DNA of 64,000 nt, taken from assembly GCF_019599545.1 (NCBI RefSeq), contig NZ_JAIEZV010000002.1:744001-808000 (forward strand), in the 5' to 3' direction. The position numbers were made by a program, and so were the translations under genes. Every line of letters starts with the position of its first letter. Position 1 is the first letter of the stretch. Shown here one piece after another: positions 16,816-25,169 of this stretch. Below the pieces are notes generated by a model. That model was not told the origin of the DNA. It was given only the letters and a program-made list of their open reading frames with translations, and searched no databases. This DNA is from Halobacillus sp. Nhm2S1 (GTDB taxonomy: Bacteria > Bacillota > Bacilli > Bacillales > Halobacillaceae).

Positions 16816-18225
16816 TTATACGTCTTTTTTACGCTTCGCATAGAGATACGTTCCAACGAGCGGAAGGACAATGACGATGACCATACCGATAGCAAAATCC
16901 AGCCAGTACTCCGCAACAATTGAGAAGATCCCAGGGACACCACCGACTCCGATAGAGCTTGCCAATACTCCTTGTGCAGAGATATAAAGACCGGCGATGG
17001 CAGAGGAAGTAATGGCAATGATGAATGGATACTTAAAGCGCAGGTTCACCCCGAATAATGCTGGTTCTGTAATCCCCAACCATGCAGAAATACCAGAAGA
17101 TAGACCCAAACCTTTGAGCTTATCATCTTTTGAAGCTAACCAGATGGCGAATGCAGCAGAACCTTGAGCGATATTGGATAGAGCAAGCATCGGCCACAAG
17201 AATGTTGTTCCCGTGCTCCCAACCAACTGAATATCCACAGCAAGGAATGTATGGTGCATACCTGTAATGACGAGCACCCCGTATAAACCACCGTAAATAA
17301 GACCGCCTAACCACGCGAAAGTATCGAATGTTGCAACAAGGGCATCTGTGATCCAGTTACCGATAGCAAAAGTAATCGGTCCAATAATGATGAACGTCAA
17401 GAACCCAGTTACTAACAAAGAAATAGGACCAACAAACAGCAATTGTATGTTATCAGGGATACGGTTACGTAAAAATAGTTCTATTTTAGTCAATAAATAA
17501 GACGCAACAAGAACGGGCAGAACTTGTCCCTGATAACCGATTTTCTCAACGGTTAATCCAAATAAATCCCAGGTCGGTACTGATCCTTCAGCTACGGCAT
17601 CTCCGTATGACCACGCGTTCAATAGATCAGGGTGTACAAGCACGAGACCTATGACAATACCTAAGATCGGACTACCTCCGAATTTCTTAACCGCGGACCA
17701 ACCGATGAGTCCTGGTAAGAACACAAAGGCCGTGTTAGCTATGATAATGATCATGTTCGCTATTCCAGACCATTGCGGATACACATCAATGATGGACTGT
17801 TCGTCCCAGAAAATACCCTCTGCTGTTAAAATATTATTGATACCAAGCAGCAAACCAGCGGTTACGATTGCTGGTAAAATAGGAATGAAAATATCAGCAA
17901 GCGTTTTAATGGCTCTTTGAAGAGGGTTCATATTTCCTTTAGAAGCCTCTTTTACTTCTTCTTTGGAAGATTCACCGACTCCAGCAAGAGCTACGAACTC
18001 TTTATAAACTTTATCAACAGTCCCCTGTCCGACGACAATTTGAAACTGACCATTTGTTGAGAATGACCCTTTTACCGCATCAATATTATTCAGCTTTTCC
18101 TGATCAACTATGCCTTCATCATGTAACGCCAAACGAAGACGTGTGACACAGTGGGTTGCAGCAGACAAGTTTTCCTTCCCGCCGATGGCTTCTAAAATCT
18201 GCTCGGCCTGTTTCTTATGGTTCAT
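16816..18225 (-). CDS. treP: PTS trehalose transporter subunit IIBC
   Basis: 469 residues. The N-terminal EIIB domain has the phosphorylated Cys26 in ATHCVTRLRL; from about residue 105 there is a ten-helix EIIC domain with GITEPALFGVNLR, the glucose-superfamily signature. It imports trehalose with phosphorylation to trehalose-6-phosphate. No EIIA domain is present; a separate EIIA gene stands immediately upstream, as is usual for TreP needing a Crr-type EIIA. Confidence 0.92.
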   Translation of the reverse strand: MNHKKQAEQILEAIGGKENLSAATHCVTRLRLALHDEGIVDQEKLNNIDAVKGSFSTNGQFQIVVGQGTVDKVYKEFVALAGVGESSKEEVKEASKGNMNPLQRAIKTLADIFIPILPAIVTAGLLLGINNILTAEGIFWDEQSIIDVYPQWSGIANMIIIIANTAFVFLPGLIGWSAVKKFGGSPILGIVIGLVLVHPDLLNAWSYGDAVAEGSVPTWDLFGLTVEKIGYQGQVLPVLVASYLLTKIELFLRNRIPDNIQLLFVGPISLLVTGFLTFIIIGPITFAIGNWITDALVATFDTFAWLGGLIYGGLYGVLVITGMHHTFLAVDIQLVGSTGTTFLWPMLALSNIAQGSAAFAIWLASKDDKLKGLGLSSGISAWLGITEPALFGVNLRFKYPFIIAITSSAIAGLYISAQGVLASSIGVGGVPGIFSIVAEYWLDFAIGMVIVIVLPLVGTYLYAKRKKDV

Positions 18226-18249
18226 TTTCTCTACCTCCTGAAGTGTTTT

Positions 18250-18738
18250 TTACTTTTTCTTCACCGTCATTAATGGTGTAGAACCTGCGTTCAATTCAAC
18301 TTCTTCAGCCAGTTGCACATCAAAGTCATCACTGTTCGTGACAATGATCGGTGTTACTGTGCTCTTCGCCTTTTCTTTCACGAGGTCCAGGTCAAAGGAA
18401 ATCAGTTTGTCTCCTACTTTCACTTTGTCCCCTTGAGAAACAAAAGCTTCAAAGCCTTCCCCATCCATTGCAACGGTTTCAAGACCAATATGGATTAGAA
18501 TTTCTGCACCACTTTTGGTTTCCAAACCTACTGCATGCTTCGTTGGGAACAATTGAACAATCGTACCTTCTACAGGGCTAAGTACTTCGCCGTCTATTGG
18601 TTCTACTGCAATTCCTTCCCCCATCATTTTCTGTGAGAATACGGGATCTGGCACTTCTTCCAGAGTTACCTTCTTTCCTGTTAATGGTGAAGCCACTTTC
18701 AATTCTGTCTCTTTATTTCCAAACAATTTCTTAAACAT
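18250..18738 (-). CDS. PTS glucose-type EIIA protein
   Basis: 162 residues from ATG 18738 after GAGGAG; a longer in-frame start at 18795 would overlap the operator. It has the EIIA-Glc fold pattern: SPVEGTIVQLF, KHAVGLETKSGAEILIHIGLETV (the second His is the phosphate carrier), and GDKLISFDLDLV. It is the first gene of the operon and supplies phosphate to TreP. In B. subtilis TreP takes phosphate from the glucose permease, so a dedicated EIIA in the tre operon is a local difference. Confidence 0.9.
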   Translation of the reverse strand: MFKKLFGNKETELKVASPLTGKKVTLEEVPDPVFSQKMMGEGIAVEPIDGEVLSPVEGTIVQLFPTKHAVGLETKSGAEILIHIGLETVAMDGEGFEAFVSQGDKVKVGDKLISFDLDLVKEKAKSTVTPIIVTNSDDFDVQLAEEVELNAGSTPLMTVKKK

Positions 18739-18750
18739 ATGTTTCTCCTC

Positions 18751-18765
18751 CTCAAACGCTTTCAT
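18751..18765 (-). promoter_or_regulatory. Possible cre (CcpA site) in the tre leader
   Basis: The minus strand reads ATGAAAGCGTTTGAG. The half TGAAAGCG fits the catabolite-responsive element well, but the C near the end is missing. It lies downstream of the promoter and just before the EIIA start. Confidence 0.4.
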
Positions 18766-18780
18766 CGAAGCCTTTGTAAC

Positions 18781-18833
18781 TTGTATATACATCAATTATC
18801 TATGATTATAATTTGTATATACATGTTTTGCAA
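18781..18833 (-). promoter_or_regulatory. tre operon promoter with two TreR operators
   Basis: On the minus strand -35 TTGCAA (18828-18833) and -10 TATAAT (18805-18810) are 17 bases apart. The palindrome TTGTATATACA occurs twice, at 18813-18824 inside the spacer and at 18781-18792 around the start of transcription, 32 bases apart. This matches the known B. subtilis TreR operator type (GTATATAC core). Confidence 0.88.
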
Positions 18834-19034
18834 CCGTTAACAACGAGGAGATATAATTGGAATTCCCTTCCTTACCAATAAAAAACTTATAACTGCAAAA
18901 AAAATGCTGGAACTTAGATGTCCATGGTTCCCCTTTATATGGAATTGTGTTATATATTTAGGGTGTCGAAATAATATGGAAGAAGGGATATTATCCTTAC
19001 TAACGAATCTCAGACCAAACGGAACCTGTGGATC

Positions 19035-20222
19035 ATGTGGTTTGCCAATTTTTTTATAGCTGGCAGTATTACAATGGTCCTGCCGTTTTTATCTTTATAT
19101 ATAGAAGAACTCGGAAATTATTCAGATGCCTATGTTCAAACCTGGTCTGGATGGGTGTTCGGCATCACGTTCGTATCCGCTTTTCTATGTTCTCCAATCT
19201 GGGGGAAAATTGGAGATAAATATGGGAGAAAGAACATTTTAATCATCTCTGCTGCAGGACTTGCACTCTCTGTGTTTCTTATGGGGAACGTATCTTCCGT
19301 GTGGCAACTCTTTCTTCTGCGCTTATTCATGGGTATCTTCACAGGATTCATTCCCATGTCACAAGCACTGATTTCTACTCAGACTCCTAAAAATATCGCC
19401 GGCCAAGTTCTAGGTTCATTGCAGACAGGTAGTATCACTGGGAGTTTAATGGGACCGTTGCTCGGTGGTTGGATTGCAGATTCCATTGGATATGCGTCTA
19501 CTTTTCAATATGTATCCATCACAATCGCTCTGTCTGCTCTCATCGTTTTCTTTGGGATTCATGAACAGCGAATTAGAAAAGAAGGCGACCATGAGAAAAC
19601 AAGCTATCAATCCAAAGAGGTGCTTGCCCATATCTTCAAGCACCCCGTGCTATTCATGGTTATGATTGTTTCTTTATTTGTGCAAATTGCCCATTTCAGT
19701 ATTCAACCGATCCTTTCATTATTTGTTGGTGATTTACACGGCCCGGAAAATTTAGCATTGTTCTCAGGAATCGCCTTTTCAGCGGCAGGACTAGGGAACT
19801 TGATGATGGCCAAACAGTGGGGGAAAATCGCCGATCGTATCGGTTATGTGAAAATTCTCGTTTTCCTTTTATTCATGGCAGGAATCGTTTATCTCCCTGC
19901 CGCCTTCGTAACGAACATTTGGCAACTGGTTGTCCTCCGCTTTTTGTTAGGAGTATCCATTGGCGGCATTATTCCTGTACGCACCGCTTACATCCGCCAA
20001 GAAGCCCCAGTCGCCATGCAGGGGGAAGTATTAGGTTATAACACGAGCATCCGTTTCCTCGGGAATATCATTGGTCCATCTATGGGCGGTATGATTGCTG
20101 GAGTTTACGGGTTTTCTACTGTGTTTTTCGTTACGAGTGCTCTCCTTGTTTTCTCAGGGGCACTATTGTTCATGGCTATGAATCGAAAAGTGACCTCCGC
20201 TAAGCATATTCCCGGCTTTTAA
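19035..20222 (+). CDS. MFS multidrug-type efflux transporter (12 TM)
   Basis: 395 residues from the first ATG at 19035, about twelve membrane helices. It has the loop 2-3 motif GKIGDKYGRKN and an efflux-type helix 5 segment (GSITGSLMGPLLGG). Related transporters carry about ten more N-terminal residues. Those are encoded here too: the codons just before the ATG read TNESQTKRNLWI in frame after a stop at 18972-18974. No ATG, GTG or TTG occurs in that stretch, although AGAAGGGA lies at 18981-18988. Either a rare AUU/AUC start near 18990-18995 is used or ATG 19035 is real without a ribosome site. The substrate is unknown. Confidence 0.82.
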   Translation: MWFANFFIAGSITMVLPFLSLYIEELGNYSDAYVQTWSGWVFGITFVSAFLCSPIWGKIGDKYGRKNILIISAAGLALSVFLMGNVSSVWQLFLLRLFMGIFTGFIPMSQALISTQTPKNIAGQVLGSLQTGSITGSLMGPLLGGWIADSIGYASTFQYVSITIALSALIVFFGIHEQRIRKEGDHEKTSYQSKEVLAHIFKHPVLFMVMIVSLFVQIAHFSIQPILSLFVGDLHGPENLALFSGIAFSAAGLGNLMMAKQWGKIADRIGYVKILVFLLFMAGIVYLPAAFVTNIWQLVVLRFLLGVSIGGIIPVRTAYIRQEAPVAMQGEVLGYNTSIRFLGNIIGPSMGGMIAGVYGFSTVFFVTSALLVFSGALLFMAMNRKVTSAKHIPGF

Positions 20223-20281
20223 GTGCGCGCTTCCCCCTCCCTTCTGTTAAGATAAGTGTAAAGACACCGGGAGGGGATATA

Positions 20282-20830
20282 GTGAAACGTGCATTAATTG
20301 TCATCGATTACACGAACGACTTTGTAGGAAATGAAGGGGCATTGACCTGCGGACCAACCGCTCAAGCGCTGGAAAAGTACATTCATGATGTAACGGAGAC
20401 ATTTATCAATGAGGAAGACCTTGTCGTATTTGGAGTCGACGTTCACGAAAAAGGTGACCCTTACCATCCTGAAACAGACCTTTTCCCCCCTCACAACATC
20501 CGGGGAACGAAAGGACGGGAGTTGTACGGATCACTAAAAAATCTTCACGAAGAGAATAAGCATAAGCCCAATACCCTTTACATGGATAAAACCCGTTACA
20601 GTGCCTTCGCCGGAACAGACTTGGATTTGAAGCTGAGAGAACGCGGGATCACCGACCTCCATCTTGTTGGAGTCTGTACAGATATCTGTGTGCTCCATTC
20701 AGCTATCGATGCATATAACCTTGGTTATCACATCCACGTACACAAAGATGGAGTCGCAAGCTTTAATGAAACTGGGCATACATGGGCTTTATCACACTTT
20801 GAAACCACCCTTGGCGCAACAATTCTATAA
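20282..20830 (+). CDS. pncA: Nicotinamidase (isochorismatase-like cysteine hydrolase)
   Basis: 182 residues, GTG start after GGGAGGGG. The catalytic triad is D9 (IVIDYTNDF), K103 (MDKTRYSAF) and C136 (GVCTDICVLHS); the metal site is D53-x-H55 and H71. It hydrolyses nicotinamide to nicotinate for NAD salvage. The motif set fits PncA/YueJ better than isochorismatase, which lacks this metal site. Confidence 0.88.
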   Translation: MKRALIVIDYTNDFVGNEGALTCGPTAQALEKYIHDVTETFINEEDLVVFGVDVHEKGDPYHPETDLFPPHNIRGTKGRELYGSLKNLHEENKHKPNTLYMDKTRYSAFAGTDLDLKLRERGITDLHLVGVCTDICVLHSAIDAYNLGYHIHVHKDGVASFNETGHTWALSHFETTLGATIL

Positions 20831-20909
20831 CACGGAAGGCACTGAGTGGTTGTTGCTCCATGTGACAATTGATTTACCTCTGAACCCAACCCTACTTCAG
20901 AATATAAAT

Positions 20910-20943
20910 AAACTCCCGTTGCAGCCGTCAACGGGAGTTTTTA
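20910..20943 (+). terminator. Terminator of pncA
   Basis: AACTCCCGTTG (20911-20921) pairs perfectly with CAACGGGAGTT (20929-20939), followed by TTTTT. Confidence 0.9.
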
Positions 20944-20973
20944 CGTTTGTCATTTTTCTCTCTAGGAAACTTG

Positions 20974-20982
20974 TGGTATAGT
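20974..20982 (+). promoter_or_regulatory. Possible extended -10 promoter of the 14-TM transporter
   Basis: TGGTATAGT fits an extended -10 (TGn-TATAGT), 45 bases before the start codon; the -35 region is weak. Confidence 0.4.
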
Positions 20983-21026
20983 ATTTCGAGTGTCTAATGA
21001 AATAATAGAAAGGAAGAAGAGACGAT

Positions 21027-22388
21027 ATGCCACTGACCTCTCGTCCTTCCCAGGAACATTTTCGTACGGTATTCATTTTAGCAGCCACAATTTTGATTGT
21101 TGTTATGAACACAACGATGTTCAACATCGCTTTACCAAATATATTGAAAGATTTCTCGCTTATGCCTTCTGAAGGAGCCTGGATTGTTTCAGGTTACTCG
21201 ATTGTGTTAGCGATTTTCACGATTACCTTTACGCGCTTGTCTGACTATATGCCTATCCGGACATTATTAACGATAGGAATCTGTATTTTCAGCCTTTCTT
21301 CCATCATCGGATTTCTAGCGGACAGTTACATTTGGCTGTTGATCGCTCGGCTATGTCAGGCGGCAGGAGCGGCAGCAATCCCAGGTTTATCCATGGTCTT
21401 CGCCGGAAGGTACATCCCTATGACAAGACGAGGAAGCGCCTATGCATTAATTGCCTCTGCAACATCCTTAGGTTTTGGACTTGGCCCCGTGATCGGTGGG
21501 TTAATTACCGACTACCTTGATTGGAACTACTTGTTCATCGTGACCATCATGGTTTTCCTCGTAATCCCGGTCCTTTACAAGTTTATGCCTGTTGAAAAAT
21601 CTGAAAAAGGGCGTTTTGATGTAATCGGGGCTTTTCTATCCGGTATCAGCGCCACCATGTTTTTACTATACATTTCAACGTTAACTCCATACTACTTGCT
21701 GTGCGGGCTCTTGGCTGCTTCTCTCCTTTGGTGGAGAGTCAATCGGACGAATGCGCCTTTTATCCAGCCTGAACTTGTAAAGAACAGCCATTACCGCCGA
21801 ATTGTTTTTACAAGTTATATCGGTTTTACTCTACACTTCGCTGTTCTGTTTTTAATGCCGATCATGCTTGAACAAGTATATGGACGCGGGGCAGCCGCTA
21901 TTGGATTTATCATTTTCCCCGGCGCTATGCTTTCAGCTGCAGCTGCCATTTATGTCGGACGACTGATTGATGCCTACGGAAACATCAAAATCTTATTTTT
22001 ATCCCAAATTCTACTCATGATCTCAGCCCTGATTTTCTTTTTCCTGGCTGGAAAGAGTCCGTATATGATTATGATTGCTTATATGTTTACAAGTTTCGGG
22101 TTCTCTAGTTTATCTTCGAGTTCGACCAATGAAGTTTCACGAATACTGCCTAAAGAGCAGATCGGTGCCGGGATCGGCCTAAAACAACAGATGCAATTCA
22201 TCGGAAGTGCGACCGGTTCTGTTCTTGCCGGTATACTATTAGAGTTTAGTTCTCAGCCTTACAGTGCCAGCAATTTCATTTTACCGTTCGGTTCATTGAT
22301 TGTCTTAATGACGGCTTCCATCATCGTCTTGTGCCTCTATTCATACAGGATCAGACGCATGGAATTTGTTCAAAAAACTGACATTTGA
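21027..22388 (+). CDS. MFS drug transporter, 14 TM (DHA2; Tet(L)/Tet(K)-like)
   Basis: 453 residues, about fourteen membrane helices. The antiporter motif in helix 5 is SLGFGLGPVIGGLI, and RLCQAAGAAAIPGLSMVFAGRYIP is strongly like the Tet(L) segment of the same position. Members exchange drugs, tetracycline-metal complexes or monovalent cations for protons; Tet(L)-like proteins in Bacillus also move Na+/K+. Which substrate applies cannot be told from sequence. It is monocistronic. Confidence 0.82.
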   Translation: MPLTSRPSQEHFRTVFILAATILIVVMNTTMFNIALPNILKDFSLMPSEGAWIVSGYSIVLAIFTITFTRLSDYMPIRTLLTIGICIFSLSSIIGFLADSYIWLLIARLCQAAGAAAIPGLSMVFAGRYIPMTRRGSAYALIASATSLGFGLGPVIGGLITDYLDWNYLFIVTIMVFLVIPVLYKFMPVEKSEKGRFDVIGAFLSGISATMFLLYISTLTPYYLLCGLLAASLLWWRVNRTNAPFIQPELVKNSHYRRIVFTSYIGFTLHFAVLFLMPIMLEQVYGRGAAAIGFIIFPGAMLSAAAAIYVGRLIDAYGNIKILFLSQILLMISALIFFFLAGKSPYMIMIAYMFTSFGFSSLSSSSTNEVSRILPKEQIGAGIGLKQQMQFIGSATGSVLAGILLEFSSQPYSASNFILPFGSLIVLMTASIIVLCLYSYRIRRMEFVQKTDI

Positions 22389-22473
22389 AATCCGGTCCCA
22401 AATCGAATAAGATGGAGTATGGACATTTCTGTTATTTACTACTGTATAGATATAAATATAGGAGGAATCACTT

Positions 22474-23415
22474 ATGAGCTCAAAAGATTATCGAGTTCTG
22501 CTGTATTATAAGTATGTCGACCTTCCTGACTATGAAGAATATTGCCAAAATCACCTGAAATTTTGTAAAGACCTTGGTTTGAAAGGACGAATCATCGTTT
22601 CTCACGAAGGGATTAACGGAACGGTTTCAGGTACCGTTGAACAAGTTGAAGAATATATGGACTATGTACGCTCCGACGAGCGTTTTGCAGATATCCACTT
22701 TAAAATTGATGAGCATGAAGGACACGCTTTCAAGAAGATGCATTGCCGCGTGAAGCCTGAGCTGGTCAACTGGAGTATTGAAGAAGATGATATCGACCCG
22801 AAAACATTCGGTGGTAAACATTTGAAACCAAAAGAATTCAATGAAATGCTGAAAGATGAAGATACCATTGTCATTGACGGCCGTAATGAATATGAATACC
22901 GTATCGGCCACTTCCGCAATGCGATTCAGCCGGATGTCAGCCATTCCCGTGAATTCCCTGAATGGATTGCCGAAAATGCTGACCAGTGGAAGGATAAGAA
23001 AGTCCTTACCTACTGCACAGGCGGAATCCGTTGCGAGAAACTGACAGGTATTCTTAAGAAGAACGGAGTCGAAGACGTCTATCAGCTTGAAGGTGGAATC
23101 ACCACTTACGGCAAAGACCCAGAAGTCAAAGGTGAGCTCTTCGATGGAAAAATGTATGTATTTGACGAGCGTATCTCTGTTCCGATCAACCAAGTGGAAG
23201 AAAAGGTTATTGCTGAGTGCGAACATTGCGGGAAAGCAGAAGATCGTATGATCAACTGCAGTAATCCGGTATGTAACCGTCAATATGTATGCTGTAAAGA
23301 ATGTGAAGAAGAGCAACATGCCGCATGTACAGCAGAATGTAAAGAACACCCAGAAAACCGCTGGGACGTTGTCCGCAAGAAACAAATTGATAAATACGAC
23401 CGCATCAACGGTTAA
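22474..23415 (+). CDS. trhO: tRNA uridine(34) hydroxylase TrhO (rhodanese family, YbfQ-like)
   Basis: 313 residues; AGGAGG lies eight bases before ATG. An N-terminal acylphosphatase-like part (LGLKGRIIVSHEGINGTVSG) precedes a rhodanese domain with the catalytic loop CTGGIRCEK. A C-terminal Cys-rich tail follows with at least nine cysteines (CEHCG, CSNPVC, CCKECEEE, CTAEC), probably zinc binding. TrhO hydroxylates uridine at position 34 of tRNAs in an oxygen-dependent way on the route to 5-methoxyuridine/cmo5U. It is monocistronic with a terminator. Confidence 0.93.
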   Translation: MSSKDYRVLLYYKYVDLPDYEEYCQNHLKFCKDLGLKGRIIVSHEGINGTVSGTVEQVEEYMDYVRSDERFADIHFKIDEHEGHAFKKMHCRVKPELVNWSIEEDDIDPKTFGGKHLKPKEFNEMLKDEDTIVIDGRNEYEYRIGHFRNAIQPDVSHSREFPEWIAENADQWKDKKVLTYCTGGIRCEKLTGILKKNGVEDVYQLEGGITTYGKDPEVKGELFDGKMYVFDERISVPINQVEEKVIAECEHCGKAEDRMINCSNPVCNRQYVCCKECEEEQHAACTAECKEHPENRWDVVRKKQIDKYDRING

Positions 23416-23420
23416 TTCCC

Positions 23421-23455
23421 ATCCCCTCTCTCACCATTTGTGAAGAGGGGATTTC
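23421..23455 (+). terminator. Terminator of trhO
   Basis: ATCCCCTCT (23421-23429) pairs with AGAGGGGAT (23444-23452), followed by TTTCTT. Confidence 0.8.
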
Positions 23456-23483
23456 TTATATCATCCATACGCTTCCTATTCTT

Positions 23484-23897
23484 GAAGACTCAGTTTCGAG
23501 AATTTTACTCAGAGGATGGAGACTGCGGGGAATAGCTCGCTTTCCGCGGGAGTCTCGCCATTCCCCTACGCACCCTTTGTCATATAAGTATCTCGAAACC
23601 ACTTCGGAATAAGCTGCTTTTATGCCGTGGTAATTGGAGGGAAACCAACTCCCACGGACGCTATTCTGCATGCCTAAAACTTATTATAGAGCGCTTTATG
23701 CTTATAACACCAGGATAGTGTAAAGCCCCCTCGCACAGGGAAGCGATCGTTTCTCACATAAAATAAATGGGATGGTTGGGAAGCTATGAGACTCCCGTGG
23801 GAGAAAGGAAAGCGAGCGGGTTCCCGACCACCCCTATCGCTCAACTCAGCAACGTACCCGAACTATCTCCAAATCAAGTCTTCTTCGATTTTGCCAT
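23484..23897. repeat. Composite intergenic repeat (copy 2: short unit plus long unit)
   Basis: The short unit (about 23484-23600) begins GAAGACTCAGTTTCGAG and holds GGGGAATAGCTCGCTTTCC. The connecting part (about 23600-23690) matches 34450-34530. The long unit (about 23690-23897) begins AGAGCGCTTTATGC, holds GGTTGGGAAGCT...GAGACTCCCG and CCCGACCACCCC, and ends AAATCAAGTCTTC...TGCCAT. It lies between the convergent trhO and pdxK genes. No coding potential is seen. Confidence 0.82.
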
Positions 23898-23902
23898 ATA
23901 CT

Positions 23903-24706
23903 CTAATCACTGATCATTCTATGAGCGGCATGGTAGGTGGAGCCTATACCGCGGTCGAAGGATAAGGCGTGGCGAATGGCGCTTGTTACGAAGGACTTGG
24001 CTCGTCTGACCGCATCTTCGACAGAATAACCATTGGCAAGTTCTGCTGTGATTGCAGCGGAATACGTACACCCTGCTCCGCTCGTATGAATGGTTTCCAC
24101 TCTTTCGGTTTCAAGTTCGGTAATGCTTGATCCGTCATAGAGCATGTCGACCGCTGGGTATCCTTTTAAACTGCCTCCTTTTACAAGCACATACTCTGCC
24201 CCAAGATGATAAAGGTCCCTTGCCACAACCTTCATATCTTCAGGAGTTTCAGGGACTTCACATTGAAGCATTCTTGCCGCTTCATGTAAATTAGGGGTTA
24301 CGACTTTTGCTAGAGGGACAAGTTCTTTTGTCAGGGATTCAATCGCCTCATCTTTTAATAACTGAGATCCCATCTTTCCAATCATCACAGGATCTACCAC
24401 TACATTCGTGACTTCAGACGCTTTAATAAGACCGGCCACTTTTTTTATAATTTCGTCGGTGAACAACATGCCCGTTTTAAGGGCATCCACTCCCACATGT
24501 TCGAATGAAGCATAGATTTGGGCTTCTATGGCATCGATTGGCTGGGTGAAAATCCCTCGTTCTGTTTGTTTATTATTCGCTACAATGGCAGTAACCGTAC
24601 TCATGCCATAAACATTGAATTCTTGGAACGTCTTAAGATCTGCTTGAATGCCGGCACTCCCCTGTGCAGCAGAACCGGCAATTGTTAATACTTTAGGTAT
24701 GCGCAT
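23903..24706 (-). CDS. pdxK: Pyridoxine/hydroxymethylpyrimidine kinase, PdxK (ThiD-like)
   Basis: 267 residues of the ribokinase-like fold. The substrate site region is LTIAGS; GIQADLKTFQE and GVDALKTGML are family markers; DPVMIGK and the anion-hole motif HTSGAGCTYSAA (catalytic Cys lid type) place it with Bacillus PdxK rather than classic PdxK of E. coli. It phosphorylates pyridoxal/pyridoxine and hydroxymethylpyrimidine. The usual SGGAG after AGSD reads QGSAG. It is divergent from the ATL gene. Confidence 0.88.
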   Translation of the reverse strand: MRIPKVLTIAGSAAQGSAGIQADLKTFQEFNVYGMSTVTAIVANNKQTERGIFTQPIDAIEAQIYASFEHVGVDALKTGMLFTDEIIKKVAGLIKASEVTNVVVDPVMIGKMGSQLLKDEAIESLTKELVPLAKVVTPNLHEAARMLQCEVPETPEDMKVVARDLYHLGAEYVLVKGGSLKGYPAVDMLYDGSSITELETERVETIHTSGAGCTYSAAITAELANGYSVEDAVRRAKSFVTSAIRHALSFDRGIGSTYHAAHRMISD

Positions 24707-24814
24707 CCTAGTCGTCTCCTCTCTGTCATCTATAGAAATTGTATCAGTAATAGAGGGAGGCTTCTATTCACAAAGCCCCGCCATCTTGTAAAATTTAAGT
24801 AAGGAGGCCAATTT

Positions 24815-25126
24815 ATGCAACCATTCACACAACGGATTATTCAAATCATCCTTAGTATTCCAAAAGGGCGTGTTATGTCATACGGACAAATTGCGGCATG
24901 CGCCGGTAACCCCAGGGCGGCAAGACAAGTCGCCCGTGCGCTTCACAGTATGAGTGAGAAGCATGAACTCCCTTGGCATCGTGTAGTCAATGCAAAAGGA
25001 AAAATTGCTGTGAAAGACCCTCTTAGACAACGTCAGCTCTTAGAAAAGGAAGGCGTTGTTGTCATTCATGATAAAATAACAATGAGAGAATACCAACACG
25101 ATGATCCTCTCTGTTTTGAAGAATAG
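24815..25126 (+). CDS. Alkyltransferase-like protein (ATL), DNA repair
   Basis: 103 residues, only the C-terminal MGMT-like DNA-binding domain. The acceptor motif PCHRV of alkyltransferases reads PWHRV here, with Trp54 in place of Cys, so it cannot accept alkyl groups. Y23 and the Arg finger region (GNPRAARQVARAL) are kept. ATLs bind O6-alkylguanine, flip it out and hand the lesion to nucleotide excision repair. The ribosome site is AAGGAGG. A Cas4/AddB-like nuclease gene follows 43 bases later in the same direction. Confidence 0.9.
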   Translation: MQPFTQRIIQIILSIPKGRVMSYGQIAACAGNPRAARQVARALHSMSEKHELPWHRVVNAKGKIAVKDPLRQRQLLEKEGVVVIHDKITMREYQHDDPLCFEE

Positions 25127-25169
25127 AATTGGAACACTAAATCTATGAAACTAACGAAGGATGTTACTC

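Noticed and set aside
16089-16874. 261-codon open frame antisense to treA
   Set aside because: The treA motifs on the other strand are decisive; this frame has no ribosome site and no recognisable domain.
18976-19062. 27-codon ATG-led ORF overlapping the MFS start as a leader peptide
   Set aside because: It is in another frame, has no convincing ribosome site and no attenuator hairpin, so it is more likely chance.
22627-23385. 252-codon open frame antisense to trhO
   Set aside because: It lies wholly opposite a strongly conserved gene, has no ribosome site and reads as a hydrophobic, Phe-rich shadow of the trhO codons.
23484-23897. CRISPR array or tRNA cluster in the repeat-rich gaps
   Set aside because: The repeats are long, modular and unevenly spaced with no regular spacer length, and no cloverleaf or tRNA 3' end was found.
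24815-25126. Active O6-methylguanine-DNA methyltransferase
   Set aside because: The acceptor cysteine of PCHRV is tryptophan, so it can only be an alkyltransferase-like protein.
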